From Alistipes sp. (GTDB taxonomy: Bacteria; Bacteroidota; Bacteroidia; Bacteroidales; Rikenellaceae), in NCBI GenBank assembly GCA_020026435.1, contig JAHHQK010000016.1, forward strand, positions 1 to 42,167: a stretch of 42,167 nt of DNA. The letters are read 5' to 3'. A program made the position numbers and the translations under genes. The notes under the pieces are model-generated. The model worked only from the letters and a program-made list of their open reading frames with translations. It had not been told where the DNA came from and searched no databases. This document shows, piece after piece, positions 1 through 8,097 of this stretch (positions within the stretch are counted from its first letter, which is position 1; the number at the start of each line of letters is the position of its first letter).

Positions 1-981
1 AAGGGCGGAGAGGGTCAGGCCGTATCGGTCGAGGCCCAGATCGTTGCCAAGCACAGCGCCGGTTTCGTACTGCAGGATGCTTCGGGTCGTCTCTATGTTT
101 ACTCGGCTACGGATCAGAAAGTAGGTGATACCGTCAAGGTAGAGGGTACGACCGGTGCGTTCAATGGAATGTTCCAGATCGGCAAGGGTGCAACGGTAAC
201 GTTGGTAAAGGGCGGTGAGTTCACTCAGCCCGCAGCAACGGAATGGGATTCCGCCAAGATCGAGTCCTATACCAAAGGTTCGACCTACACGATCGACTAT
301 GTACAGGTAGAGGGTAAACTCGAGGTTTCGGCCGATGACAAATACTTCAATGTGATTTTTAACGGTACGACCGTCAAGGGTAGCCTGGTACGTCCTATTG
401 ACGTTGCCGGCATCAAGGCCTTCAACGGCAAGGATATCGTAGTCAAGGGTTACACGGTAGGTGCTTCGGGCAGAAACAAGGATTTCTTCAATATCGTAAC
501 CGTAGAGGTCAAAGAGAAGGGTGGGGTAACGCCCGATCCCGAACCGGAGCCCGCTCCGGAGCCCGAACCGGGTCCCGTTCCCACTCCCACGCCCGGTGGC
601 AAGACCGTGACGTTCGATATGTCGCAGTTCGGCTGGGGTGACAACACCGAGATGAAAACTCCGTTGACGGTTGATCCCGTGACTGTTACGTTCGATAAGG
701 GCGGTAATAAACTTTTCCCCAAATACTATGTAAATGGAACCTCGGTGAGAATGTACGCCACCAATACGATGACGCTTACGGGTGCCACGATCACCAAGAT
801 CGAGTTTACCTATGGTAAACGCAAAGAAGGATTCGCCTCGGCTTCGGAGGGTGCTTTCTCGGCTGACTATGCAACCTGGGAGGGCAAATCCAACAACCTG
901 GTGCTGACGGTGCCCGATAAGAATGCTGAAGGCAAACCGGCTCAGACCCATATTGTCAAGATGGTGGTAACTTTCGAGTAG
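1..981 (+). CDS. Secreted OB-fold-like protein, 5' truncated
   Basis: The frame is open from the first base, so the true start lies outside the window. The visible 326 residues hold two consecutive beta-rich segments that resemble the OB-fold-like or DUF5689-like modules of Bacteroidetes surface proteins (roughly residues 1-60 and 75-175). A proline/glutamate-rich linker follows at about 177-200, then a C-terminal beta-sandwich-like domain that opens with a KTVTFDMSQ segment. No catalytic motif was recognised. The linker and the all-beta character suggest an exported, probably cell-surface, protein. It lies in the same direction as the nuclease/TonB receptor operon downstream but is separated from it by a strong terminator. 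It could be the last gene of a preceding unit, or the first gene of the same surface system with attenuated read-through. The function is not known. Confidence 0.75.
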   Translation, partial: KGGEGQAVSVEAQIVAKHSAGFVLQDASGRLYVYSATDQKVGDTVKVEGTTGAFNGMFQIGKGATVTLVKGGEFTQPAATEWDSAKIESYTKGSTYTIDYVQVEGKLEVSADDKYFNVIFNGTTVKGSLVRPIDVAGIKAFNGKDIVVKGYTVGASGRNKDFFNIVTVEVKEKGGVTPDPEPEPAPEPEPGPVPTPTPGGKTVTFDMSQFGWGDNTEMKTPLTVDPVTVTFDKGGNKLFPKYYVNGTSVRMYATNTMTLTGATITKIEFTYGKRKEGFASASEGAFSADYATWEGKSNNLVLTVPDKNAEGKPAQTHIVKMVVTFE

Positions 982-1000
982 AGTTGCCTTTACTGAAAAA

Positions 1001-1050
1001 CGGACGCTCCCGCATCGGGAGTCTGCTTCCGGACCGGAGCGTCCGCTTTT
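1001..1050 (+). terminator. Intrinsic terminator after the truncated gene
   Basis: Two perfectly complementary 10-base arms (1001-1010 and 1036-1045) enclose a 25-base loop and are followed by CTTTT. An A5 run precedes the stem. It starts 20 bases after the stop codon at 981 and ends just before the next gene at 1068. Confidence 0.8.
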
Positions 1051-1067
1051 AATATTATAAATAAAGT

Positions 1068-2264
1068 ATGTTTCAGAACAGAATGATCAAAGCAATCGAA
1101 AAGGTGATGTTGGTCATGGCCTGCTGCCTTGCGTTTGCTTGCGGCAATGATGATGACCCGACAGCCGGAGGCAATCTTACGGCTGCTTTCCGCGATGAGA
1201 TGGTCAACTCGGCCGAGACGCTTAATGTGTTGAGCATTAGTGGTAATCCCGACTTTGTGTTTACGGCCACCATCACCGAGGGTGACTCGTGGTGCTCGTT
1301 TTCAAGATCGGACCGGGTTCTCGAAAAGACGGCGCAGGTATCCGATGGCGACATCTTCGTCTATTTCGGCAAGAACACCTCTTCGGAGCCTCGTCATGCC
1401 ACGATTACTCTTACATTGTGCTGCGGAAACAGCCTCCAGGTGAGCTTTTCGCAGATGGCCTACTCTTCGTCGGCCACCTACGACCGAGCCTGGGGCGAAC
1501 AACCGTTCTTCCGCGAGAACAATGACTACGTCTACAAGACCTATTTCACGACCTTGAGCAACCGGCAGAAGGTGCGTAACTACACGATCTGCTACGATGT
1601 CGACAAACGCGTCGCTCATTGGGTGGCCTATCCCCTGCACCGCTGCTACCGCGAACCGAATGTGGGGCGTACCGATGCCTGGAGCTACGATCCCAATCAG
1701 CAGAAGCCCTTCATCTCGGAAAGCGTCCAGCAGTATATCATCAAGCCTTATGGCACGGGTTATGCCCGCGGACATCAGTGCCCGTCGGCCGACCGTTACA
1801 GCACGAAGGAGACAAACTATCAGACCTTCTATGCCACGAACATGATGCCGCAGGATTTTGACTTCAACGGTGGCGTATGGGGCGATCTGGAGAACAAATG
1901 CCGCGAGAATATTTGCAGCGACACGCTCTATATCGTCACGGGAACCTGCTTCAAGGACGGACGGATGACCCGCGATAGCAAGGGCGGACGCATGGCCCTG
2001 CCGTCGCATTGCTGGAAGGTGCTGCTGCGTACCAAGAACGGAAATCTCCGCAAACCGGTGTCGGAGTGCCGTCCCGAAGAGCTGATCGGTATCGGTTTCC
2101 TCTTCGAGAATCGCTCCTCGACGAACGGACGACTGGTGACCTACTCCAAGTCGATCGCGGAGATCGAGCAGTTCACGGGATTCGAGTTCTTCCGCAATCT
2201 CAAGCCCGAGGTCGCCCGGTCGGTCAAGACGCAGAATGATCCCTCTGCCTGGAATATACGTTAA
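1068..2264 (+). CDS. NUC-type DNA/RNA non-specific endonuclease lipoprotein with BACON-like domain
   Basis: A 398-residue lipoprotein. A signal peptide ends at a lipobox (LAFA-C, Cys25), and acidic residues follow the cysteine, as in surface-exported Bacteroidetes lipoproteins. Residues about 40-130 form a BACON-like beta-sandwich. Residues about 150-390 form a NUC (endonuclease G / Serratia nuclease-type) domain with the RGHQ motif carrying the likely general-base His236, the following PSADR segment, and a TNMMPQ segment that supplies the metal-binding Asn. Family members cleave DNA and RNA without sequence preference using one metal ion. An alternative start is Met6 (1083); both give the same mature protein. 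It begins 17 bases after a terminator and is followed closely by a second phosphodiesterase-like gene and a TonB receptor. This context suggests extracellular nucleic-acid degradation. The domain call is firm; the substrate is inferred. Confidence 0.88.
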   Translation: MFQNRMIKAIEKVMLVMACCLAFACGNDDDPTAGGNLTAAFRDEMVNSAETLNVLSISGNPDFVFTATITEGDSWCSFSRSDRVLEKTAQVSDGDIFVYFGKNTSSEPRHATITLTLCCGNSLQVSFSQMAYSSSATYDRAWGEQPFFRENNDYVYKTYFTTLSNRQKVRNYTICYDVDKRVAHWVAYPLHRCYREPNVGRTDAWSYDPNQQKPFISESVQQYIIKPYGTGYARGHQCPSADRYSTKETNYQTFYATNMMPQDFDFNGGVWGDLENKCRENICSDTLYIVTGTCFKDGRMTRDSKGGRMALPSHCWKVLLRTKNGNLRKPVSECRPEELIGIGFLFENRSSTNGRLVTYSKSIAEIEQFTGFEFFRNLKPEVARSVKTQNDPSAWNIR

Positions 2265-2283
2265 ATACCAAAAACTCTAAGCA

Positions 2284-3318
2284 ATGAAACGATTATTGTT
2301 TAGCGGATTGTTCCTTGTCGTACTCCTTGCGGGTTTCGCACAGAAGCCCCACAAGGTGATGTTCTATAACTTCGAGAACCTCTTCGATACGATCAATGAT
2401 CCCGAGATTCTGGACGAAGAATTCACTCCCGAGGGGGCCAAAGCCTGGAATTCGTTCAAATACAACAAGAAACTCAAGAATCTGGAGCGAGTGCTCTTCG
2501 ATATTGCCGCCATCGACCGCGACTATCCGGCCGTAGTCGGCATCTCGGAGGTCGAGAACCGCTCGGTTCTGGAGGATGTCATCGCCCAGCCCAAGCTGCG
2601 CCCGGCCAACTACCGTATCGTCCACTACGATTCGCCCGACCGCCGCGGTGTGGATGTGGCGTTCTTCTATCGCCCCGATGTCTTCAAACTGGAGGGTAGC
2701 GCCAAGATCCCCTTCACGATGGAGAACCAGGGTTCGTTCCGCACGCGTGACATCGTCACGATGTGGGGTACGATCGAGGGCGAACCCTTCTACTTCATGG
2801 TGGCCCACTGGCCTTCGCGCCTGGGTGGCAAAGGTCCGTCGGCCCACATGCGCCGCCGTGCCGCCGACATCATGCGTCACGCCGCCGATTCGGTCCGCAA
2901 GGCCAATCCCGCGGTGAAGGTGGCCATGATGGGCGACTTCAACGACGATGCCACCGACGATAGCATCACCCAGGGTCTGGGAGCCCGGGAGGACATCAAG
3001 AAACTGCAGCCCAATGATTACTACAACCCCTTCATCAAGGTGTTGAAATCGGGTCACGGAACGCTGGCTTACCGCGATTCGTGGAACCTGTTCGACAACA
3101 TCGTCATCTCGGAGAACCTGGCCACGGCCTCGACCGGTGAACTGAAGATCGTGAAGAACTCGCCGAAGTACCGCTACTACGGCTATATCTTCACGCGACC
3201 CTACATGATTCTTCAGGAGGGTCAGTTCAAGGGCTATCCGTTGCGTACATTTGTCGGTAATAATTTCCAGGGCGGTTTCAGCGACCACTTCCCCGTATAT
3301 ATCTATATCGGCAAGTAA
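2284..3318 (+). CDS. Endonuclease/exonuclease/phosphatase (EEP) family protein, secreted
   Basis: A 344-residue protein with an N-terminal signal peptide ending near AGFAQ. The EEP (DNase I-like) fold is marked by its ordered motifs: NFENLFD near the N terminus (metal-binding Asn), a SEVENR segment with the metal-ligand Glu, a DRRGVDVAFFYR strand, GDFND (catalytic Asp and Asn), and a C-terminal SDHFPV motif with the general-base His. Relatives hydrolyse phosphodiesters in DNA, lipids or nucleotides, so the substrate cannot be fixed by sequence alone. The start is 19 bases after the upstream nuclease gene and the stop is 22 bases before the TonB receptor gene, consistent with one transcript. 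The signal peptide puts it in the periplasm or outside the cell, where it could trim products of the NUC enzyme. Confidence 0.88.
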   Translation: MKRLLFSGLFLVVLLAGFAQKPHKVMFYNFENLFDTINDPEILDEEFTPEGAKAWNSFKYNKKLKNLERVLFDIAAIDRDYPAVVGISEVENRSVLEDVIAQPKLRPANYRIVHYDSPDRRGVDVAFFYRPDVFKLEGSAKIPFTMENQGSFRTRDIVTMWGTIEGEPFYFMVAHWPSRLGGKGPSAHMRRRAADIMRHAADSVRKANPAVKVAMMGDFNDDATDDSITQGLGAREDIKKLQPNDYYNPFIKVLKSGHGTLAYRDSWNLFDNIVISENLATASTGELKIVKNSPKYRYYGYIFTRPYMILQEGQFKGYPLRTFVGNNFQGGFSDHFPVYIYIGK

Positions 3319-3340
3319 ATAGCAAAAAACACGGTTATAT

Positions 3341-6160
3341 ATGAAAATCAAAATTTTACTTTTATCCCTGCTTACGCTCTTCACGGCGACGGCATTTGCC
3401 CAAAACGGAGGCGTCAGCGGCAAGGTGGTTTCGCGTGACGGACGTGTGGCCCTGGCCAATGTGAAGGTGGTGGCCGAACCGGCCGGTATCACCGTCGAAA
3501 CGGATGCCTCGGGTCGATTCCAGATTCAGAATCTTCCCGCCGGCGACTACGAACTGACCTTCTCGACCCCCGAGTACGAGGATCTGAACCTGATGGTTCG
3601 TGTCGAAAACCTGGTGAAGGATATGCGTTCGGTGATCCTCGCCCCCAACAGCCAGGAGGTGATGGACGATTCGGTCTTTGCCGAATTCGACACCGACAAC
3701 GAGAACGACGCCATGGCTACTCCCTCGTCGCTTTCCTCGTCGAAGGACGTATTCAACAACATCGCATCGTATAAGTTCAGCGAGATGCGCTTCAATGTCC
3801 GCGGCTACGATTCGCAGTACTCGGACATTTATCTGAACGGCATCCGCTTCAACGACGCCATGACGGGCTACGGTCCGTGGTCGTTGTGGACGGGTCTGAA
3901 CGACGCCACGCGTAACCAGGAGAACGTCGCCGGACTTACGGCCACGGACTTCGGTGTGGGCGGTGTGAGCGGTATGACCAACATCAACGCCACGGCGTCG
4001 ATGATGCGCAAGGGTTTGCGACTCAGCCTGGTCAATGCCAACTCGATGTACCGCTTCCGCGGTATGATCTCCTACGCTTCGGGTGTGCAGGACAACGGTT
4101 GGGCCTATGCCTTCTCGTTCTCTACGCGCCAGGGCGGCAACTCCTATGTGGATGGTGTCTACTACAACACCTATGCCTATTTCGCATCGGTCGAGAAACT
4201 GATGGGCCGCAACCGCAACCATCGTCTGGGGCTTACGGTCTTCGCTTCGCCCAGCGAGCGCGGAGCCATGCAGGCTGCCACCGAGGAGGCCTACCAGCTC
4301 TTCGGCGACCACTACTATAACCCCAACGTGGGCTACCAGAACGGCAAGCTGCGCAACTCGCGTGTGCGCGATACGCACGAGCCGATCGCCATGCTGACCT
4401 ACAACTGGGTGATGAGCGAGAGAACACGCCTTCAGGCCGCCGCCGCCTTGCGCTTCGGTACGAACGGCTACTCGGCCCTGACGTGGAAGGACGGTAGCGA
4501 TCCCCGCCCGGACTACTACCGCAACATGCCGTCGTTCTTCCTCTTCAAGTGGGCACAGAGCGAGAGTCAGGAGAGCACCGATTCGTGGCTGGCTGCCGCA
4601 CAGGCTGCCCGCGACAACTGGACGGGCCGCATGGACTGGGACGGTTTCTATCGTCAGAACTACACGAACCGTCCCGATCCCGAGTCGGTCGAGGGCAAAC
4701 TGGCCGGTAACCTCCGCCCGTCGAACACGATGGTCGAGGAGCGTCACACCGATCAGCTCGATTTCAACTTCGCAGCCAACATCTCGCATACGTTCCGCAA
4801 CAACGCCCGTCTGGTGGGCGGAGTGAAACTGCGCATCAACCGCACGGAGTACTACGACGAGGTGAAGGATCTGCTGGGTGGCGATTATTGGTACGACATC
4901 GACAAATTCGCCCTGCGCGATATGGGTTCGAGTACGTTTGCCTACCAGAACGACGTGGACTACTACCTGCGTAACGGCCACGCCCGCTTCGCACAGGAGG
5001 GTGACAAGATCTCGTATGACTACTACGCCAATGTCCGCGACGCACGCGCATGGGCCATGCTGACCAAGACCTGGGGCATCTTCACGATGGACTTCGGCGG
5101 TGAGGTGGGCCATACGTCGATGTGGCGCGAGGGCCGCTGGCGCAAGGGGCTCTTCCCCGACAATTCGCAGGGTGATTCCGAGACGCTGAACTATCTGAAC
5201 TACCGCGTGAAGGCCAACTTTGGCTTCCGTTTCTCGCGTGCCCACTCTTTGAGCGCCAACGTGACGATGATCCAGGATGCTCCGCGCTTCCAGTCGGCCT
5301 TCGTGTCGGCCCGTACGCGCAACCAGGTGACTCCGGGTCTGTCGGCCGAGAAGATCTTCGGTGCCGAGCTGACCTACAACCTCGACCTGCCTTATCTGAA
5401 GGCCCGTCTTTCGGGATTCTACACCGAGATGATGGATCAGTCGAAGGTCATTTCGTTCTACGACGATACGGAGAACGCCTTCGTGAACTTCGCGATGAGC
5501 GGTATCGACAAACGCCACTACGGCCTGGAGCTGGGTCTGCAGATTCCCCTGTGGAAGAACTTCACGCTGAACGGTGCCCTGAGCTGGGGTAACTACCAGT
5601 ACACGTCGAACCCCGACTTCATCAAGATGGCCGATAACCGCGCCGAGGTGCTGGTGTCGGACAAGGTCTACTGGAAGGACTTCCACGTGGAGAGCACGCC
5701 CCAGCTGGCCGCCAACATCGGTCTGAGCTACCGCAACCGCCACAACTGGTTCGTATCGGTGGACTGCAACCTCTACGACGGTCTCTACCTGTCGATGAAC
5801 CCCTACTACCGCACGCGTAACGCCGCCCAGTCCTACCTGGATTCCAATAACGGCGCCGCCGACATCGAGGCCATCAACGCGATCCGTCATCAGGAGCGTT
5901 TCGGTGTGGATGCCGTGGTCAACGCCAGCATCGGCAAGAACTGGTACATCGACCACAAATACACGCTTGGTTTCAGCATGGAGATCAAGAACCTGCTCAA
6001 CGATCAGGATATCCGCACGGGCGGTTACGAGCAGATGCGTATGTACAAGGGCCGCATTCCCCAGAACGGACAGGCCGAGACGCACTACTACCGTTTCCCC
6101 TCGAAGTATTTCTATATGCTGGGAACGACCTATTATCTGAACGTTTATTTCCGCTTCTAA
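3341..6160 (+). CDS. TonB-dependent outer-membrane receptor with carboxypeptidase-regulatory-like domain
   Basis: A 939-residue outer-membrane receptor. A signal peptide ends at ATAFA-Q. Residues about 25-105 form a carboxypeptidase-regulatory-like beta domain (GGVSGKVVS through ENLVKDM). A plug follows, with the FNVRGYDSQYSDIYLNG segment, and then a long beta-barrel that ends in an aromatic residue (VYFRF), the usual signal for BAM-mediated insertion. It lacks an obvious SusD partner; the next gene instead encodes a DUF5689-like lipoprotein. Placed after two secreted phosphodiesterase-type enzymes, it probably imports nucleotides, oligonucleotides or a phosphorylated breakdown product, powered by TonB. 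The receptor identity is firm. The ligand is inferred from context, and another phosphodiester substrate is possible. Confidence 0.9.
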   Translation: MKIKILLLSLLTLFTATAFAQNGGVSGKVVSRDGRVALANVKVVAEPAGITVETDASGRFQIQNLPAGDYELTFSTPEYEDLNLMVRVENLVKDMRSVILAPNSQEVMDDSVFAEFDTDNENDAMATPSSLSSSKDVFNNIASYKFSEMRFNVRGYDSQYSDIYLNGIRFNDAMTGYGPWSLWTGLNDATRNQENVAGLTATDFGVGGVSGMTNINATASMMRKGLRLSLVNANSMYRFRGMISYASGVQDNGWAYAFSFSTRQGGNSYVDGVYYNTYAYFASVEKLMGRNRNHRLGLTVFASPSERGAMQAATEEAYQLFGDHYYNPNVGYQNGKLRNSRVRDTHEPIAMLTYNWVMSERTRLQAAAALRFGTNGYSALTWKDGSDPRPDYYRNMPSFFLFKWAQSESQESTDSWLAAAQAARDNWTGRMDWDGFYRQNYTNRPDPESVEGKLAGNLRPSNTMVEERHTDQLDFNFAANISHTFRNNARLVGGVKLRINRTEYYDEVKDLLGGDYWYDIDKFALRDMGSSTFAYQNDVDYYLRNGHARFAQEGDKISYDYYANVRDARAWAMLTKTWGIFTMDFGGEVGHTSMWREGRWRKGLFPDNSQGDSETLNYLNYRVKANFGFRFSRAHSLSANVTMIQDAPRFQSAFVSARTRNQVTPGLSAEKIFGAELTYNLDLPYLKARLSGFYTEMMDQSKVISFYDDTENAFVNFAMSGIDKRHYGLELGLQIPLWKNFTLNGALSWGNYQYTSNPDFIKMADNRAEVLVSDKVYWKDFHVESTPQLAANIGLSYRNRHNWFVSVDCNLYDGLYLSMNPYYRTRNAAQSYLDSNNGAADIEAINAIRHQERFGVDAVVNASIGKNWYIDHKYTLGFSMEIKNLLNDQDIRTGGYEQMRMYKGRIPQNGQAETHYYRFPSKYFYMLGTTYYLNVYFRF

Positions 6161-6194
6161 ACCGGGTGGAGTGAACCAATATATTTAAAAGACT

Positions 6195-7385
6195 ATGAAA
6201 AAAGCCAAAATGGTATTTATGTTCGTTGTGGCGATGCTGCTTACGGGCTGCTACAACGATTTCGATACTCCGATTCCGGCCAAGGTTTGGACCGATCAGG
6301 ATATGGGAGGCTCGGTTCATTGGACTATCAAACAGGTAAAGGATCGCTTCATCGAGTTGCACGGAAGTCTGAGCAATACGGGTAACAATTCGAGCTGGAG
6401 CAATACCAAATACTACTGTTTTGACGAGTCGATGGAGAACGGCGGCGATATCTACATCAAGGGTAAGGTGATTTCGGACGACCGCGAGGGTAACATCTTC
6501 AAATCGCTCTACCTGTGGGACGGCACGGCCGCCATCGAGCTCAAGCTGATCAACGGTAACTACCTGCGCTACCACATGGGTGTCTACAACGAGTCCCGCA
6601 CCGAGATCCCCTCGCAGTGGGTCTATGTCAAGCTCAAGGGCCTCTACGTGGGTAACTACCGCATGATGCTGAGCATTGGCAACGGCCCGACGGATTCCTA
6701 CAACGCCGTCGGCGAGCCCAAGTTCTACGCCAACTCCAACATCGAGCTGATGTCGCAGATTGAGAAGCACGTCTTCCCGGGCGAGCCTGCCACGCTGCGT
6801 GTGGGCGAGGACATCAAGGTGGTCAACAGCACGAACTACCGTTCGCTGGGTCCCGATGACTTCGGTCGTCTGATCCGCCTGGAGGGAGTCCGTTGCCACT
6901 ATGCCGGAGTGAAGGATCAGAACGGCGTCACGCCCGAGCCGCTCAGGAACGGTAAATTTGAACAGAAATTCCCGAGTTGGATCTATACTGACGCCCGCCC
7001 GATTATCACCAAAGCTTGGTATCGCATGGCCTTCAGCTACAATATCAACCTCTACGGTTCGACGTGCTTCACGTTCAATGATGCCGCGAAGTACACCTCC
7101 GATCCGGGTGTGTACACCGTCCGCACGAGCGGCTACTCGCGTTTCTCGCAGCAGCCCGTGGTGCGCAACGGCGAGGTGGGCGACATCACGGCCATCTACG
7201 GAATCTACTCCAAGGAGAGTAACTTCCAGGGTGGTGACCGCGACTTCGCATCGTACCAGCTGTCGATCAGCCGTTTCTCGGATCTTCACTTCACCCGCAA
7301 GCAGTTCCTGTCGGAGGCCGAGGTGCTGGAGATGACGCCCGAGGATTCCTACAAGACGCCTAATATCGAGGAGGAGATCGACTAA
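6195..7385 (+). CDS. DUF5689-like surface lipoprotein
   Basis: A 396-residue lipoprotein with a short signal peptide and lipobox (LLTG-C, Cys19). Beta-rich segments include a stretch reading DIYIKGKVISDDREGN, which resembles the OB-fold-like DUF5689 modules often found beside TonB receptors and secreted nucleases in Bacteroidetes. A second such region lies in the C-terminal half, around the GDITAIYGIYSKESNF segment. No enzyme motif is visible. It is the last gene of the operon, 34 bases after the receptor and immediately before a strong terminator. Its position suggests a receptor-associated binding lipoprotein playing the part SusD plays in glycan systems. That role is inference. The family assignment is by resemblance and moderately sure. 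Confidence 0.75.
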   Translation: MKKAKMVFMFVVAMLLTGCYNDFDTPIPAKVWTDQDMGGSVHWTIKQVKDRFIELHGSLSNTGNNSSWSNTKYYCFDESMENGGDIYIKGKVISDDREGNIFKSLYLWDGTAAIELKLINGNYLRYHMGVYNESRTEIPSQWVYVKLKGLYVGNYRMMLSIGNGPTDSYNAVGEPKFYANSNIELMSQIEKHVFPGEPATLRVGEDIKVVNSTNYRSLGPDDFGRLIRLEGVRCHYAGVKDQNGVTPEPLRNGKFEQKFPSWIYTDARPIITKAWYRMAFSYNINLYGSTCFTFNDAAKYTSDPGVYTVRTSGYSRFSQQPVVRNGEVGDITAIYGIYSKESNFQGGDRDFASYQLSISRFSDLHFTRKQFLSEAEVLEMTPEDSYKTPNIEEEID

Positions 7386-7408
7386 TCCGATCCCGACCCC
7401 GAAATTGA

Positions 7409-7449
7409 AAAGAGGATAGCCCCATTGGTGGGTTATCCTCTTTTTTTTG
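7409..7449 (+). terminator. Intrinsic terminator of the nuclease/receptor operon
   Basis: Complementary 11-base arms (7412-7422 and 7430-7440, one G-U pair) with a 7-base loop are followed by a run of eight or more T. The stem starts 26 bases after the stop codon of the DUF5689-like gene. Confidence 0.9.
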
Positions 7450-7942
7450 ATCAAAACCCGACAAGCCTTTCGATTGCTTTCCCGAGAAACTGTCGACAGG
7501 TTCTCCGACAGTTTGTTAACAACCTCCCTCTCCGACTATTTTCCGATTTCGGGCGGTATCCGAATGACCGTGAGCCGGTCCGAGAGTCTGCTTGTTGTGC
7601 CAGGCCCTGTGGCGGTCCGGGTGTCTGCCCGTGCCTGCCCGCTGTGCCTGCTTGGTGGTGGGCGTGTCAGACTATGCCGCTACCCGTCGGTGCAGACCGG
7701 GGATTTGCCCCGTTGTACCTGTTTGAGTGGTGGGTTATTGAGGTTGTCGGTGTATTGCCCGTTGTGCCGTTGTTGACCGAATGGTTGCACTTTGATCGAG
7801 GTTTGTTTCCCGTGCGGCGCTTTGCGTGCCTTTTCTTTTCTCTCCCGAGGTCGGAGCGGTTGTGGCCTGCCATATAGGGATATGTCGGGCGGATGTTGCG
7901 CAAAGACAAAAAGAGGGTGCGACTTATTGTTAAATATACGAA
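7450..7942. other. Non-coding spacer without a recognised gene
   Basis: About 490 bases between the operon terminator and a hairpin repeat. The open frames here have no recognisable domain or plausible start. The only clear structure is a perfect 9-base inverted repeat at 7487-7495 and 7506-7514 with a 10-base loop. Confidence 0.5.
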
Positions 7943-8010
7943 AATCACCCCCGCCACAGATAACTGCGCCCAGGGGTGATTCCCTTGAAAAGAGGGCTTT
8001 GATACCTGTC
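7943..8010. repeat. Dispersed intergenic hairpin element, copy A
   Basis: The main hairpin has outer arms 7943-7951 and 7973-7981 around the conserved tip ACAGATAACTG. It is followed by the shared tail CTTGAAAAGAGGG then TTTGATAC, which can form a weaker second stem. It lies in a convergent spacer, about 120 bases beyond the end of rmuC on the minus strand. Related copies occur at 10432, 14477, 36114 and 40468. Confidence 0.7.
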
Positions 8011-8097
8011 TTCCCTTGATTAGCGTGTTTTTACACACCCTTGTCGTTTGGGGTGACAGGACCGGGGCTGGGTATGCCTTTTGCCTGTCCCCGGGGG

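Noticed and set aside
3362..6085. A 907-codon open frame on the minus strand opposite the TonB receptor gene
   Set aside because: It is a mirror of the high-GC codon pattern of the receptor: no signal peptide or domain, and rich in His/Val/Arg as expected for an antisense frame.
7486..7515. Perfect 9-base inverted repeat in the 7.5 kb spacer as a terminator or operator
   Set aside because: No T tract follows and no gene starts or ends beside it; a single short palindrome is not enough evidence for a functional call.
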